Source: Rubrobacter sp. (GTDB lineage: Bacteria; Actinomycetota; Rubrobacteria; Rubrobacterales; Rubrobacteraceae). From it: DNA of 5,222 nucleotides. Numbering within the stretch: the first letter of the stretch is position 1; every line of letters starts with the position of its first letter. The notes under the pieces were generated by a model. It was not told the DNA's origin, did not search any database, and saw only the letters and a list, made by a program, of their open reading frames with translations. The position numbers and the translations under genes were made by a program. Location of the stretch: positions 1 to 5,222 of the forward strand of contig JACDGB010000167.1 of NCBI GenBank assembly GCA_013815485.1, in the 5' to 3' direction. Of the stretch, positions 1 to 5,222 are shown one piece after another.

Positions 1-77
1 AATGGGTGCTCGCCAACTCCGCCGCCACGCAGGATGACTTGAAGCGTCCGTACCGAATTTTTGGGGAGGGAGCATGA
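1..77 (+). CDS. 3' end of an unidentified upstream gene (partial)
   Basis: An open frame enters from the left edge (first full codon at position 3) and ends at TGA 75-77. It gives about 24 residues ending in DDLKRPYRIFGEGA. Of the 24 codons, 17 end in G or C, as expected for a real gene in this genome. The TGA overlaps the next gene's ATG as ATGA (74-77), the classic arrangement for translational coupling, so this is probably an operon partner of the metB-type gene. I do not recognise the family from so short a tail. Cystathionine beta-synthase or homoserine acyltransferase would be natural partners, but nothing in the residues shows either. Confidence 0.6.
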   Translation, partial: WVLANSAATQDDLKRPYRIFGEGA

Positions 78-1219
78 AGTTTGCGACGAGGGCCATCCAT
101 GTTGGGCAGGACGCTGACACGGCGACCGGCGCGACGATAGTTCCGATCTACCAGACCTCCACATACACTCAGCAAGCACCGGGCGAACACAAAGGCTACG
201 AGTACAGCCGCACCGGGAACCCGACTCGCGCCGCGCTCGAAGAGTGCATGGCGGCCCTCGAAGGCGCGGATCACGGTCTCGCCTTCGCCTCCGGGCTAGC
301 CGCCACGACCGCCGTGATGAGCCTTCTTTCCCCCGGCGACCACGTCGTAGCCGGTGACGACCTCTACGGCGGCACCTACCGTCTCTTCGACAAGGTGCTC
401 CGGGAGGGCAACAGGATCGACTTCGACTACGTTGACTCCACCGACACGGCATCGGTCGAGGAGGCATTGCGGCCCGAGACGAAGATGCTCTGGATCGAGA
501 CGCCCACCAACCCGATGCTCACGCTCTCGGACATAAGGAAGCTCTCGGAGATGGCCCACGAGCGCGGGGCGGTCGTCGCGGTGGACAATACCTTCGCCTC
601 GCCGTATTTCCAGAGGCCGCTGGAACTCGGGGCGGACATCGTGGTGCATTCCACGACCAAGTATATGGGCGGCCACTCCGATGTGATCGGGGGCGCGGTC
701 ATGACCTCGGACGAGGGTTTCCGCGAGAGGATCTCCTTCTACCAGAACGCCGCCGGCGGTGTGCCTGGGCCGTTCGACTCCTGGATCGTGCTGCGCGGCC
801 TCAAGACCCTCGCCGTCCGCATGCGCCAGCACGAGGAAAACGCCCTCGCCATCGCCGGGTTCCTGGAGGATCATCCACAGGTCGCCACGGTCAACTACCC
901 CGGCCTCCTGAGTCATCCGCAACACGAGCTAGCGAAGCGGCAGATGAGCGGGTTCTCCGGGATGGTCTCCTTCACCCTCAAGGGCGGCGCGGAGGCTGCC
1001 TACGCAGCAGTCCAGAAAACGAAATTGTTCTCTTTCGCGGAGAGCCTCGGTGGGGTCGAGTCCCTTATAACGCACCCGGCCACGATGACCCATGCGGCCA
1101 TTCCGAAGGAGCAGCGCGAGGCGCGGGGCGTGACTGACGGCCTGCTCCGGCTCTCGGTCGGCATCGAGGACGCTCAGGACTTGATCCTAGACCTCGATCA
1201 GGCAATAAGCGCCGGGTAG
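74..1219 (+). CDS. metB: cystathionine gamma-synthase / gamma-lyase (PLP-dependent transsulfuration enzyme)
   Basis: This 381-residue protein is a full-length member of the cytosolic Cys/Met-metabolism PLP family (fold type I; E. coli MetB is 386 residues). Visible hallmarks are Y44-S45-R46, which binds the PLP phosphate of the neighbouring subunit; S73-G74; the ring-stacking Y98 in DLYGG; D171 in VDNTF, which contacts the pyridine nitrogen; and the Schiff-base K196 in STTKY. The C-terminal SLGGVESL (324-331), MTH and R359 in LLRLSVGIED form the substrate-carboxylate site. The family joins an O-acylhomoserine with cysteine to make cystathionine, or splits cystathionine to cysteine. Sequence alone does not separate synthase from lyase; E329 is compatible with either. 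The ATG has a GGAGG site at 65-69, four bases upstream, and overlaps the preceding stop codon. Confidence 0.93.
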   Translation: MKFATRAIHVGQDADTATGATIVPIYQTSTYTQQAPGEHKGYEYSRTGNPTRAALEECMAALEGADHGLAFASGLAATTAVMSLLSPGDHVVAGDDLYGGTYRLFDKVLREGNRIDFDYVDSTDTASVEEALRPETKMLWIETPTNPMLTLSDIRKLSEMAHERGAVVAVDNTFASPYFQRPLELGADIVVHSTTKYMGGHSDVIGGAVMTSDEGFRERISFYQNAAGGVPGPFDSWIVLRGLKTLAVRMRQHEENALAIAGFLEDHPQVATVNYPGLLSHPQHELAKRQMSGFSGMVSFTLKGGAEAAYAAVQKTKLFSFAESLGGVESLITHPATMTHAAIPKEQREARGVTDGLLRLSVGIEDAQDLILDLDQAISAG

Positions 1220-1228
1220 GCGAGACGG

Positions 1229-2023
1229 TCAGCCGGCGAGGATCTCCGGGTTACGTTTGCGGTATTCGTCGCGCCAGGAGATCAGATCTTCCAGTGGGCT
1301 CAGATCGTAGTCAGGGCCGCCGACGCCGACGATGAGGTGCGTTATGCCGTTCTCCACGTAGCTGTCGGCGTTCGGGATCTGATTGGGACGGACACTGATG
1401 GACCGTTCTATTTCCTTTGGGTCCCGACCGACTTTCTCGCACCATCCGTCCAGTATCTTGCTCTTGCGGCCCGCTGCTTCGGGGTCACCGAAGCCGTTCC
1501 AGATATGGGCGTGTTGGGCGACGATACGCAGGGTAACCTTCTCGCCGCCGCCCCCGATCAGGACCGGTGTCTCACGGGTCGGCGGCGGATTGAGCTTCGA
1601 TAGACGCTCTTCGATGACCGGCATCGCGGCGTCGAGGTCGCGTAGCCGATCCGGAGCCGTCTTGAAATCGTAGCCATACTCGTCATAGTCCCTCTGAAAC
1701 CAGCCGCTCCCGATCCCGAGTATGTGCCGTCCACCGGAGATGTGGTCCACGGTTCGGGCCATGTCAGCGAGCAGGTTCGCGTTCCGGTACGAGTTGCACG
1801 TCACCAGCGCCCCGAACTCCACCCTCTCGGTGACCTCAGCCATCGCCGCCAGGAGCGTCCAGCACTCGAAATGTTTGCCGTCCGGGTCTCCGTATAGTGG
1901 ATAGAAATGGTCCCAGTTGAAGAGCGTGTCCGCCCCCATATCCTCCACCCTCAGCCACGTATCGCGCATCTGCCCGTAGCTCGCCTGCTGCGGATGTATC
2001 TGCGCCCCTACCCGTATCGCCAT
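1229..2023 (-). CDS. LLM-class (luciferase-like) F420-dependent oxidoreductase
   Basis: This 264-residue protein is a complete luciferase-like monooxygenase-family protein with a TIM-barrel fold, probably cytosolic. Evidence includes the N-terminal barrel strand with NWDHF (36-40), [20 protein letters not shown] (74-93), the phosphate-binding GIGSGW (103-108) followed by [10 protein letters not shown], and PVLIGGGG (153-160) near AHIWN. Together these resemble the F420-dependent branch rather than flavin-using bacterial luciferases. The substrate cannot be predicted. The ATG at 2021-2023 is supported by a strong GAGGAGG ribosome binding site. The gene converges on the metB-type gene with 9 bp between the stop codons, and it appears to have its own promoter downstream of the tauE terminator. 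Cofactor choice (F420 versus FMN) is inferred from family resemblance. Confidence 0.88.
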   Translation of the reverse strand: MAIRVGAQIHPQQASYGQMRDTWLRVEDMGADTLFNWDHFYPLYGDPDGKHFECWTLLAAMAEVTERVEFGALVTCNSYRNANLLADMARTVDHISGGRHILGIGSGWFQRDYDEYGYDFKTAPDRLRDLDAAMPVIEERLSKLNPPPTRETPVLIGGGGEKVTLRIVAQHAHIWNGFGDPEAAGRKSKILDGWCEKVGRDPKEIERSISVRPNQIPNADSYVENGITHLIVGVGGPDYDLSPLEDLISWRDEYRKRNPEILAG

Positions 2024-2028
2024 CCCCG

Positions 2029-2035
2029 CCTCCTC
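2029..2035 (-). promoter_or_regulatory. ribosome binding site of the LLM oxidoreductase
   Basis: The minus strand reads GAGGAGG, then five bases (CGGGG), then ATG at 2023-2021. It is a near-perfect Shine-Dalgarno sequence at optimal spacing and fixes the start codon. Confidence 0.8.
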
Positions 2036-2058
2036 GTGAAAGTACCAACCTCCGTGAT

Positions 2059-2064
2059 TTTATA
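2059..2064 (-). promoter_or_regulatory. candidate -10 box for the LLM oxidoreductase
   Basis: The minus strand reads CTATAAAAT, so TATAAA falls at 2064-2059, about 35 bases before the start codon, in one of the few AT-rich spots of the intergenic gap. No convincing TTGACA-like -35 lies at 16-18 bp; that position is occupied by the GC-rich hairpin. The call rests on the -10 and its location only. Confidence 0.35.
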
Positions 2065-2071
2065 GGGGATC

Positions 2072-2088
2072 AAAACCCGCGTCGCGGG
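2072..2088 (-). terminator. possible short intrinsic terminator after the tauE-type gene
   Basis: On the minus strand, CCCGC-GAC-GCGGG can form a 5-bp all-GC stem with a 3-base loop (2088-2076), followed directly by TTTT (2075-2072). It lies 57 bp past the stop of the tauE-type gene and before the next gene's promoter, the right place for an operon end. The stem and the T-run are both short, so termination may be weak. Confidence 0.4.
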
Positions 2089-2145
2089 CCGCATCCTTCG
2101 AACAGGAAATCCCAGATCGTCTCGAATGGCCGGTCATCTCCCGTT

Positions 2146-2886
2146 CTACAACAGCGCCCAGACGGCGGTCGCGACGCCCAGAGCGCCCGTGAAGATGACG
2201 AGACCGAGGCTGATGCCCCGAAAAGCCTTCTCGGAGACTCGCTTTAGCGCGGCCGTGCCGACGACCTTCCCCACGAGAGCCGCGGGGATGAGAGCGGCCC
2301 CGAGCGGTACGTGCTCCGCCTCGACGACGCCGCGAAAGGCGAGCACGGCTATGGCAAACACGCTCATTGCCAGGAAATAGAGTGCACTCGTGCCGCGGAA
2401 GTCGTGCTTCGGGAGGCCACGGGCGGTGAGCAAGAGGACTATCGGGGGACCGGCGAGCCCCGTCGAGGTCGAAAGCGCGCCGCTCGCCGAGCCCGCGACC
2501 AACGGCCCCCACCGCGTACCCGCCCCAGGAAGGCGGAGGTCTTTGAGCAGTATCAACGCCGAAAAGACCACCACGGCCCCGACCGCCAGCCGGATGTAGA
2601 CCGGGTCCACGACGCGCAGGATTTCCGTGCCGGCCACGAGCCCCACGAACGCCGGTGGAAGCAACGCGAGCACCAGCCGCCGGTGGGCGTCGCGCCACGA
2701 GTCCCACACCACCGCTACGTTTATGAAGATCGAGAAGATCGTCGTCAGGACGATGACCTTGCTGGGTTCGTAGACGAAGAGCAGCAGAGGCGTGCTTATG
2801 AGCGCCAGCCCGAAGCCCGTCATGCCGGTGACGACGCCCGCTAGAAACGCCGCCGGCAACGCCACCAGCAGCGCCCAACTCAGCAC
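2146..2886 (-). CDS. TauE/SafE-family (sulfite exporter-like) membrane permease
   Basis: This 246-residue, very hydrophobic integral membrane protein has about seven or eight predicted transmembrane segments. The family's duplicated signature is visible: half one has GVVTGMTGFG...STP (17-33), and half two repeats it as GSASGALSTSTGLAGPP (132-148). TauE/SafE proteins export small anions such as sulfite, sulfoacetate or other organosulfur compounds across the cytoplasmic membrane. The exact substrate here is unknown. The start is GTG at 2886-2884, in frame with the first membrane helix; no good Shine-Dalgarno precedes it (only AAAGAA). It begins 18 bp after the stop of the siroheme-decarboxylase-like gene on the same strand, so co-transcription and perhaps translational coupling are likely. 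Confidence 0.88.
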   Translation of the reverse strand: MLSWALLVALPAAFLAGVVTGMTGFGLALISTPLLLFVYEPSKVIVLTTIFSIFINVAVVWDSWRDAHRRLVLALLPPAFVGLVAGTEILRVVDPVYIRLAVGAVVVFSALILLKDLRLPGAGTRWGPLVAGSASGALSTSTGLAGPPIVLLLTARGLPKHDFRGTSALYFLAMSVFAIAVLAFRGVVEAEHVPLGAALIPAALVGKVVGTAALKRVSEKAFRGISLGLVIFTGALGVATAVWALL

Positions 2887-2904
2887 GGGTGTTCTTTGCG
2901 CGCT

Positions 2905-3936
2905 CTAGCGGAGCACGCCGGCGTAGAGGCGCTCCCAGGCGTCCATCTCCGGCGTGAAGTAGCGTACCCGCGTCTTCTTGTACTCGCGGGTGGAGTAGAG
3001 GGAGGCGTAGTCGGTGAGCCCGCTCTCCTCGGACATCGCGGTGAGTAACGCCTCGCACTCCTCGACCGAGCGACCGTGGACCATCGAGAACAGGGCGTAG
3101 GGCCAGTCCTCGTAGACGGGTCGCTGGTAGCAGTGGGAGACGGCCTGGTACTGGGCGAACATCTCGCCGACCTCTTCGACGCGCTCCTCGGGCGCCTTCC
3201 ACACGCCCATCGCGTTTGCCCGGAAGCCCGCCTTGCGGTGGTAGAGGACGGCGGAGAAGCGGCGCATGATCTTGCGCCGCTGCAAATCGTGCGCCCGACC
3301 GAGCAACTCACCATACGACATCCCGATCTTCTCGCCCCACAAATCGAACGGCCTGGGCGTGAGTGGGATGTCCTCCTGCAAAGCCAGGATGGCGGCCCTG
3401 TCATCCTCGGTGATGTTGCGGTCGGCGTCCACGCGGTCCTTCTCGCCGTAGGCTGGGGCTTCCTTCTTCGCGGTGGCCCCCGCGTTCATGTCGAGGGTGA
3501 CGCCTATCTTGAAGAGCTTGAGCGTTGGCAGGATACGCGTCTTCTCCGCGCCGCTTATGTGATGCAGCACGTCCACAGTACCCTCCAGCCCGAGCCGCGA
3601 GTCCGGCGGAACGGCCACCGTGTACCAGAGGTTGAGTTCGTTGTTGCGCTCGTAGTTGTGAGAGACACCGGGGTGCGAGTTCACGGCCTTCGCGCCCGCG
3701 TTCAGTTTCTCCACGGGGATCTTGGCGGCCACCAGGGTAGATTGATACCCGAGCACGCGGGTGTCGAAGATCGCGGATATCTGACGAATCACCTTGCCGC
3801 GCTTGAGGGTCTCTATGCGGCGGATGACCTCGTTCCCCGCAACGCCGACCTCGCGCCCGATGGCGCTGAAAGGCTCCCGCTCCAGCGGGAACTCCCGCTG
3901 AATAAAGTTGAGTATTTCTCTGTCAGTGCCATCCAT
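2905..3936 (-). CDS. fused siroheme decarboxylase-like protein (AhbA-AhbB / NirDL type, Lrp/AsnC fold)
   Basis: From the ATG at 3936 this is a 343-residue protein with two Lrp/AsnC-like halves. Half one has a winged helix (about 1-60) and an alpha/beta domain containing HPGVSHNYERNNELNLWYTV (88-107). A polar linker (about 151-175) follows. Half two has a second winged helix (about 177-230) and SHCYQRPVYEDWPYALFSMV (267-286). The paired SHNY and SHCYxRP...DWPY motifs are typical of siroheme decarboxylase subunits AhbA and AhbB (NirD/NirL in heme d1 synthesis). These remove two acetate carboxyls from siroheme to give 12,18-didecarboxysiroheme. H93 and H268 sit at the active-site histidine positions. 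Automatic pipelines often call such proteins AsnC regulators. The frame extends to TTG 3975, but GGAAG at 3944-3948 and family-like MDGTDREIL favour ATG 3936, with ATG 3939 the alternative. It probably leads an operon with the downstream TauE-type gene. Confidence 0.82.
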   Translation of the reverse strand: MDGTDREILNFIQREFPLEREPFSAIGREVGVAGNEVIRRIETLKRGKVIRQISAIFDTRVLGYQSTLVAAKIPVEKLNAGAKAVNSHPGVSHNYERNNELNLWYTVAVPPDSRLGLEGTVDVLHHISGAEKTRILPTLKLFKIGVTLDMNAGATAKKEAPAYGEKDRVDADRNITEDDRAAILALQEDIPLTPRPFDLWGEKIGMSYGELLGRAHDLQRRKIMRRFSAVLYHRKAGFRANAMGVWKAPEERVEEVGEMFAQYQAVSHCYQRPVYEDWPYALFSMVHGRSVEECEALLTAMSEESGLTDYASLYSTREYKKTRVRYFTPEMDAWERLYAGVLR

Positions 3937-3943
3937 CATGCGG

Positions 3944-3948
3944 CTTCC
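3944..3948 (-). promoter_or_regulatory. ribosome binding site deciding the start of the siroheme decarboxylase-like gene
   Basis: The minus strand reads GGAAG, then seven bases, then ATG at 3936-3934 (four bases to the adjacent ATG at 3939). This supports starting after the 13-residue TTG-initiated extension, whose sequence does not look like the family N terminus. Confidence 0.5.
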
Positions 3949-4010
3949 GGTAGTTGCGCTTACCACGGTTTGCAAGCCCTTCTCGACGATTTCCTACTCT
4001 GTCGCACGCA

Positions 4011-4019
4011 ATGATAACA
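4011..4019 (-). promoter_or_regulatory. candidate extended -10 promoter of the siroheme decarboxylase-like operon
   Basis: The minus strand reads TGTTATCAT (4019-4011), matching the extended -10 pattern TGnTAnnnT. It would start transcription near 4004, leaving a leader of about 70 bases. No good -35 is visible at 16-18 bp (TAACGA region), consistent with an extended -10 or an activator-dependent promoter. It lies in an AT-richer stretch. Confidence 0.4.
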
Positions 4020-4040
4020 GCAGCGTCCAGAATTCGTTAT

Positions 4041-4059
4041 GAGAATGTTTACGATTCTC
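4041..4059. promoter_or_regulatory. 19-bp inverted repeat, possible operator (Fur-box-like)
   Basis: GAGAAT-GTTTACG-ATTCTC is a perfect 6-bp inverted repeat with a 7-bp centre, 19 bp in all. It sits just upstream of the -35 position of the candidate promoter at 4011-4019. Aligned without gaps to the classical 19-bp Fur consensus GATAATGATWATCATTATC it matches 14 positions. It also lies 5 bp past the end of the antitoxin remnant on the minus strand, but no T-run follows it on that strand, so a terminator is less likely. Regulator identity is inference. Confidence 0.35.
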
Positions 4060-4064
4060 GCCGA

Positions 4065-4335
4065 TCAAAGCATGGCTGGACCGAAATCAGGTCGGCGGGT
4101 TCTGGAGATGGGGCGCAAGATCATGCGTATCAGGGTCGTGTATACGATGCCACTCCGCGCCGCCCGCCGGCGGAGGGCCTCGAGATCCTCCTTCGGCAAC
4201 CGTATGGAGATCTGCTCCAGTTCCGGCCCTGCTACCAGATCGTCCACCGGCTCCAGGTCCAGCTCGCCCGTGTTCCGTGCGGTCGAAGAACTCGGCCATC
4301 ACCCGCACGTCACCGCGCTCCAGAACTTCCTCCAT
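4065..4335 (-). pseudogene. BrnA/CopG-like ribbon-helix-helix antitoxin, apparently frameshifted, no toxin partner
   Basis: An uninterrupted 60-codon stretch (4247 to 4065, GTG start) encodes the ribbon-helix-helix core QISIRLPKEDLEALRRRAAR followed by SGIVYTTLIRMIL, typical of BrnA/CopG-type antitoxins that bind operator DNA and neutralise a small toxin. The expected N-terminal part lies in a different frame: from ATG 4335 or 4299 it reads MAEFFDRT, then shifts. In the core's frame the coding sense resumes near 4274 as NTGELDLEPVDDLVAGPELE. One extra base around 4272-4279 explains this. Near the C terminus the first frame again reads HLQNPPT and stops at 4087, hinting at a second, compensating shift near 4112. 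No BrnT-like toxin flanks it. A shorter product from GTG 4247, with GGAG four bases upstream, remains possible. Confidence 0.55.
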
Positions 4336-4348
4336 CTCCTCCCGCGCT

Positions 4349-4361
4349 CCGCTTCCAGCGG
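4349..4361. repeat. small hairpin in the gap between the UDG and antitoxin genes
   Basis: CCGCT-TCC-AGCGG is a perfect 5-bp stem with a 3-base loop in the 48-bp gap between the UDG stop and the antitoxin start. On the minus strand it is not followed by T residues, so it is not a convincing terminator. The rest of the gap (CTCGCTTCGCTC at 4367-4378) is a mirror-like low-complexity stretch of unknown role. Confidence 0.25.
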
Positions 4362-4383
4362 TATTTCTCGCTTCGCTCAGGAC

Positions 4384-5031
4384 CTACCCCCGCGCCTCCA
4401 TCGCCTTCTGGTACTCGGCGTAGACGGCCTGCACGTCCTTCCAGACGAGGCGCTTGGTTTGCTTGAGGTCGTCGCCGCGCTGGCGGAGGATGTATGCGGG
4501 GTGGAAGGTCGCCATCGCCTTGACACCACCCGCCAGCTCGTGCCATTTGCCTCGGTCTTTGGTGATGCGGAAGTTTTTGTCTATTAGGGTTTTGGCTGCC
4601 GGGCCGCCGAGGCAGAGTATGATCTCGGGCTTCACCGCCTCCATCTGGGCTTCGAGGTAAGGGTTGCAGGCCCGGATCTCCCCCGTCCTGGGCGGACGGT
4701 TCTTCATCCTCCCACCCTCCTCGACCGCGGCCCGGCACTTCACGGTGTTGGTCAGATATACCTGATCCCTCGTCAACTCCACCGCCGCGAGGATGTCGTC
4801 GAGGAGCTTGCCCGCCCGTCCGACGAAAGGCAGCCCGGTGGCGTCTTCGTTCTCGCCCGGACCCTCGCCGACGAGCATCAGGGGCGAGTGCGGATCCCCC
4901 GTCCCGAAGACCGTGTTGGTACGGCTGAGGGCCAGGTCGCACCGGGTACACACCGCCACCTGCCGCGCAAGCTCCGCAAGCCGCGACTCGCGATCCTCGC
5001 CACCCTCCGCGCTGTCGAAGAGGCTATCCAA
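4384..5031 (-). CDS. type-4 uracil-DNA glycosylase (4Fe-4S cluster)
   Basis: This 215-residue family-4 uracil-DNA glycosylase (UDGa type) excises uracil from DNA to start base-excision repair, guarding against cytosine deamination. Four cysteines fit a 4Fe-4S cluster: C28 and C31 (CTRC), C99 (VKCR) and C122. The uracil-pocket motif GEGPGENEDATGLPFVGRAG (55-74) and the second motif FHPAYIL (176-182) with H177 are intact, as are TNTVKCR and LCLGGPAA (140-146). The C99-C122 spacing is longer than in Thermus UDGa because of a charged insert (about 101-110). The start is TTG at 5031, chosen for its strong Shine-Dalgarno sequence; an ATG just upstream is out of frame. The gene stands divergent from the ABC transporter gene. 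Confidence 0.93.
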   Translation of the reverse strand: MDSLFDSAEGGEDRESRLAELARQVAVCTRCDLALSRTNTVFGTGDPHSPLMLVGEGPGENEDATGLPFVGRAGKLLDDILAAVELTRDQVYLTNTVKCRAAVEEGGRMKNRPPRTGEIRACNPYLEAQMEAVKPEIILCLGGPAAKTLIDKNFRITKDRGKWHELAGGVKAMATFHPAYILRQRGDDLKQTKRLVWKDVQAVYAEYQKAMEARG

Positions 5032-5033
5032 TG

Positions 5034-5043
5034 CTCCTCCCCC
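5034..5043 (-). promoter_or_regulatory. ribosome binding site fixing the TTG start of the uracil-DNA glycosylase
   Basis: The minus strand reads GGGGGAGGAG, then CA, then TTG at 5031-5029. The GGAGG core ends four bases before the TTG. There is no in-frame ATG nearby, so the TTG start is well supported. Confidence 0.7.
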
Positions 5044-5067
5044 ATCGTTCTGAGCCGATATCGTCTA

Positions 5068-5076
5068 TGCTATTCT
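5068..5076 (+). promoter_or_regulatory. candidate extended -10 promoter of the ABC transporter gene
   Basis: TGCTATTCT matches the extended -10 pattern TGnTAnnnT. With a 17-bp spacer, TTCTGA (5048-5053) is a weak -35. Transcription would start near 5083, giving a leader of about 33 bases before the ATG. The same AT-rich segment must also hold the divergent promoter for the uracil-DNA glycosylase gene, for which only weak -10-like words (for example TAGCAT, minus strand 5072-5067) are visible. Confidence 0.4.
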
Positions 5077-5115
5077 ACCGCCGTGCCGGGGCGGAGTTCG
5101 AGAGGGACGCGGGCC

Positions 5116-5222
5116 ATGAGCATTATCGAGTTCAGCGGGGTGGACAAGTTCTTCGGGAATTTCCAGGTCCTCGAAGGCATAGACCTCACCGTGGACGAGG
5201 GCGAGGTCGTGGTCGTGATCGG
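5116..5222 (+). CDS. ABC transporter ATP-binding protein, polar amino acid (GlnQ-like) type, N-terminal part
   Basis: Only the first 35 codons are present; the window edge cuts the gene just as the Walker A region begins. The protein starts MSIIEFSGVDKFFG, with F13 as the likely A-loop aromatic that stacks on adenine. The continuation VLEGIDLTVDEGEVVVVIG is the standard run into Walker A, and GEVVVVIG especially resembles ATPases of polar amino acid importers (GlnQ/GltL group). It would energise uptake at the cytoplasmic face of the membrane. The ATG at 5116 aligns with the family start; an in-frame GTG at 5083 would add 11 unlikely residues. The ribosome binding site (AGAGGG) is weak. The substrate class is tentative on so little sequence. 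Confidence 0.75.
   Translation, partial: MSIIEFSGVDKFFGNFQVLEGIDLTVDEGEVVVVI

Noticed and set aside
296..925. Minus-strand open frame of 209 codons inside the metB-type gene
   Set aside because: It is antisense to a full-length PLP enzyme with all key residues; the composition is typical of a shadow frame.
2060..3202. Long minus-strand open frame of 380 codons overlapping the tauE and siroheme decarboxylase-like genes
   Set aside because: It is arginine- and glycine-rich with no domain signature and lies out of frame across two well-recognised genes; it is a by-product of high GC content.
2905..3936. Reading the two-winged-helix protein as an ordinary Lrp/AsnC transcription regulator
   Set aside because: Ordinary Lrp proteins are about 150 residues with one unit. 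Here there are two units, each bearing siroheme decarboxylase motifs, so the enzyme reading is preferred.
3076..4014. Plus-strand open frame of 312 codons opposite the siroheme decarboxylase-like gene
   Set aside because: It is the antisense shadow of a clearly recognised gene, with no ribosome binding site and no recognisable motif.
4041..4059. Inverted repeat as an intrinsic terminator for the antitoxin remnant
   Set aside because: The stem is AT-rich and is followed by ATAACG rather than a T-run on the minus strand.
4310..4951. Minus-strand frame of 213 codons overlapping the uracil-DNA glycosylase gene in another frame
   Set aside because: It is proline-, arginine- and glycine-rich with no motif, while the overlapping frame encodes an intact iron-sulfur glycosylase.

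Overview
This 5.2-kb window is GC-rich and densely packed. It looks like chromosomal DNA of an actinobacterium. Signs of this are strong G/C bias at third codon positions, GGAGG-type ribosome binding sites, frequent non-ATG starts (TTG and GTG), and an F420-type luciferase-like oxidoreductase. A deep-branching high-GC lineage such as Rubrobacter fits, but that assignment is inference from protein style, not a database match.

Layout, left to right. Positions 1-77 carry the last codons of an upstream plus-strand gene. Its TGA overlaps the ATG of a complete cystathionine gamma-synthase/lyase (metB type, 74-1219). That gene converges, with only 9 bp between stop codons, on a minus-strand luciferase-like F420-type oxidoreductase (1229-2023), which has its own ribosome binding site and a plausible -10 box. 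Next on the minus strand is a probable two-gene operon: a siroheme-decarboxylase-like fusion (AhbA-AhbB/NirDL type, 2905-3936) followed after 18 bp by a TauE/SafE-family membrane permease (2146-2886). A short hairpin with a T-run follows. The fusion gene is easily misread as an Lrp/AsnC regulator.

Upstream of the fusion gene, 3937-4383 holds no intact full-length gene. It contains a promoter-like region with a 19-bp inverted repeat, and a BrnA/CopG-like ribbon-helix-helix antitoxin gene that appears frameshifted and has no toxin partner. Beyond it is a complete family-4 iron-sulfur uracil-DNA glycosylase (4384-5031, minus strand, TTG start). An 84-bp divergent promoter region separates this from the first 35 codons of a plus-strand ABC transporter ATPase of the polar amino acid type, which is cut by the window edge.

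Functionally there is a loose sulfur theme: transsulfuration, a TauE-type sulfur-anion exporter, and siroheme processing (siroheme is the sulfite/nitrite reductase cofactor). No CRISPR array, tRNA, rRNA or insertion sequence was seen. The most interesting points are the fused siroheme decarboxylase paired with a TauE permease, the Fur-box-like repeat in front of them, and the decaying orphan antitoxin.
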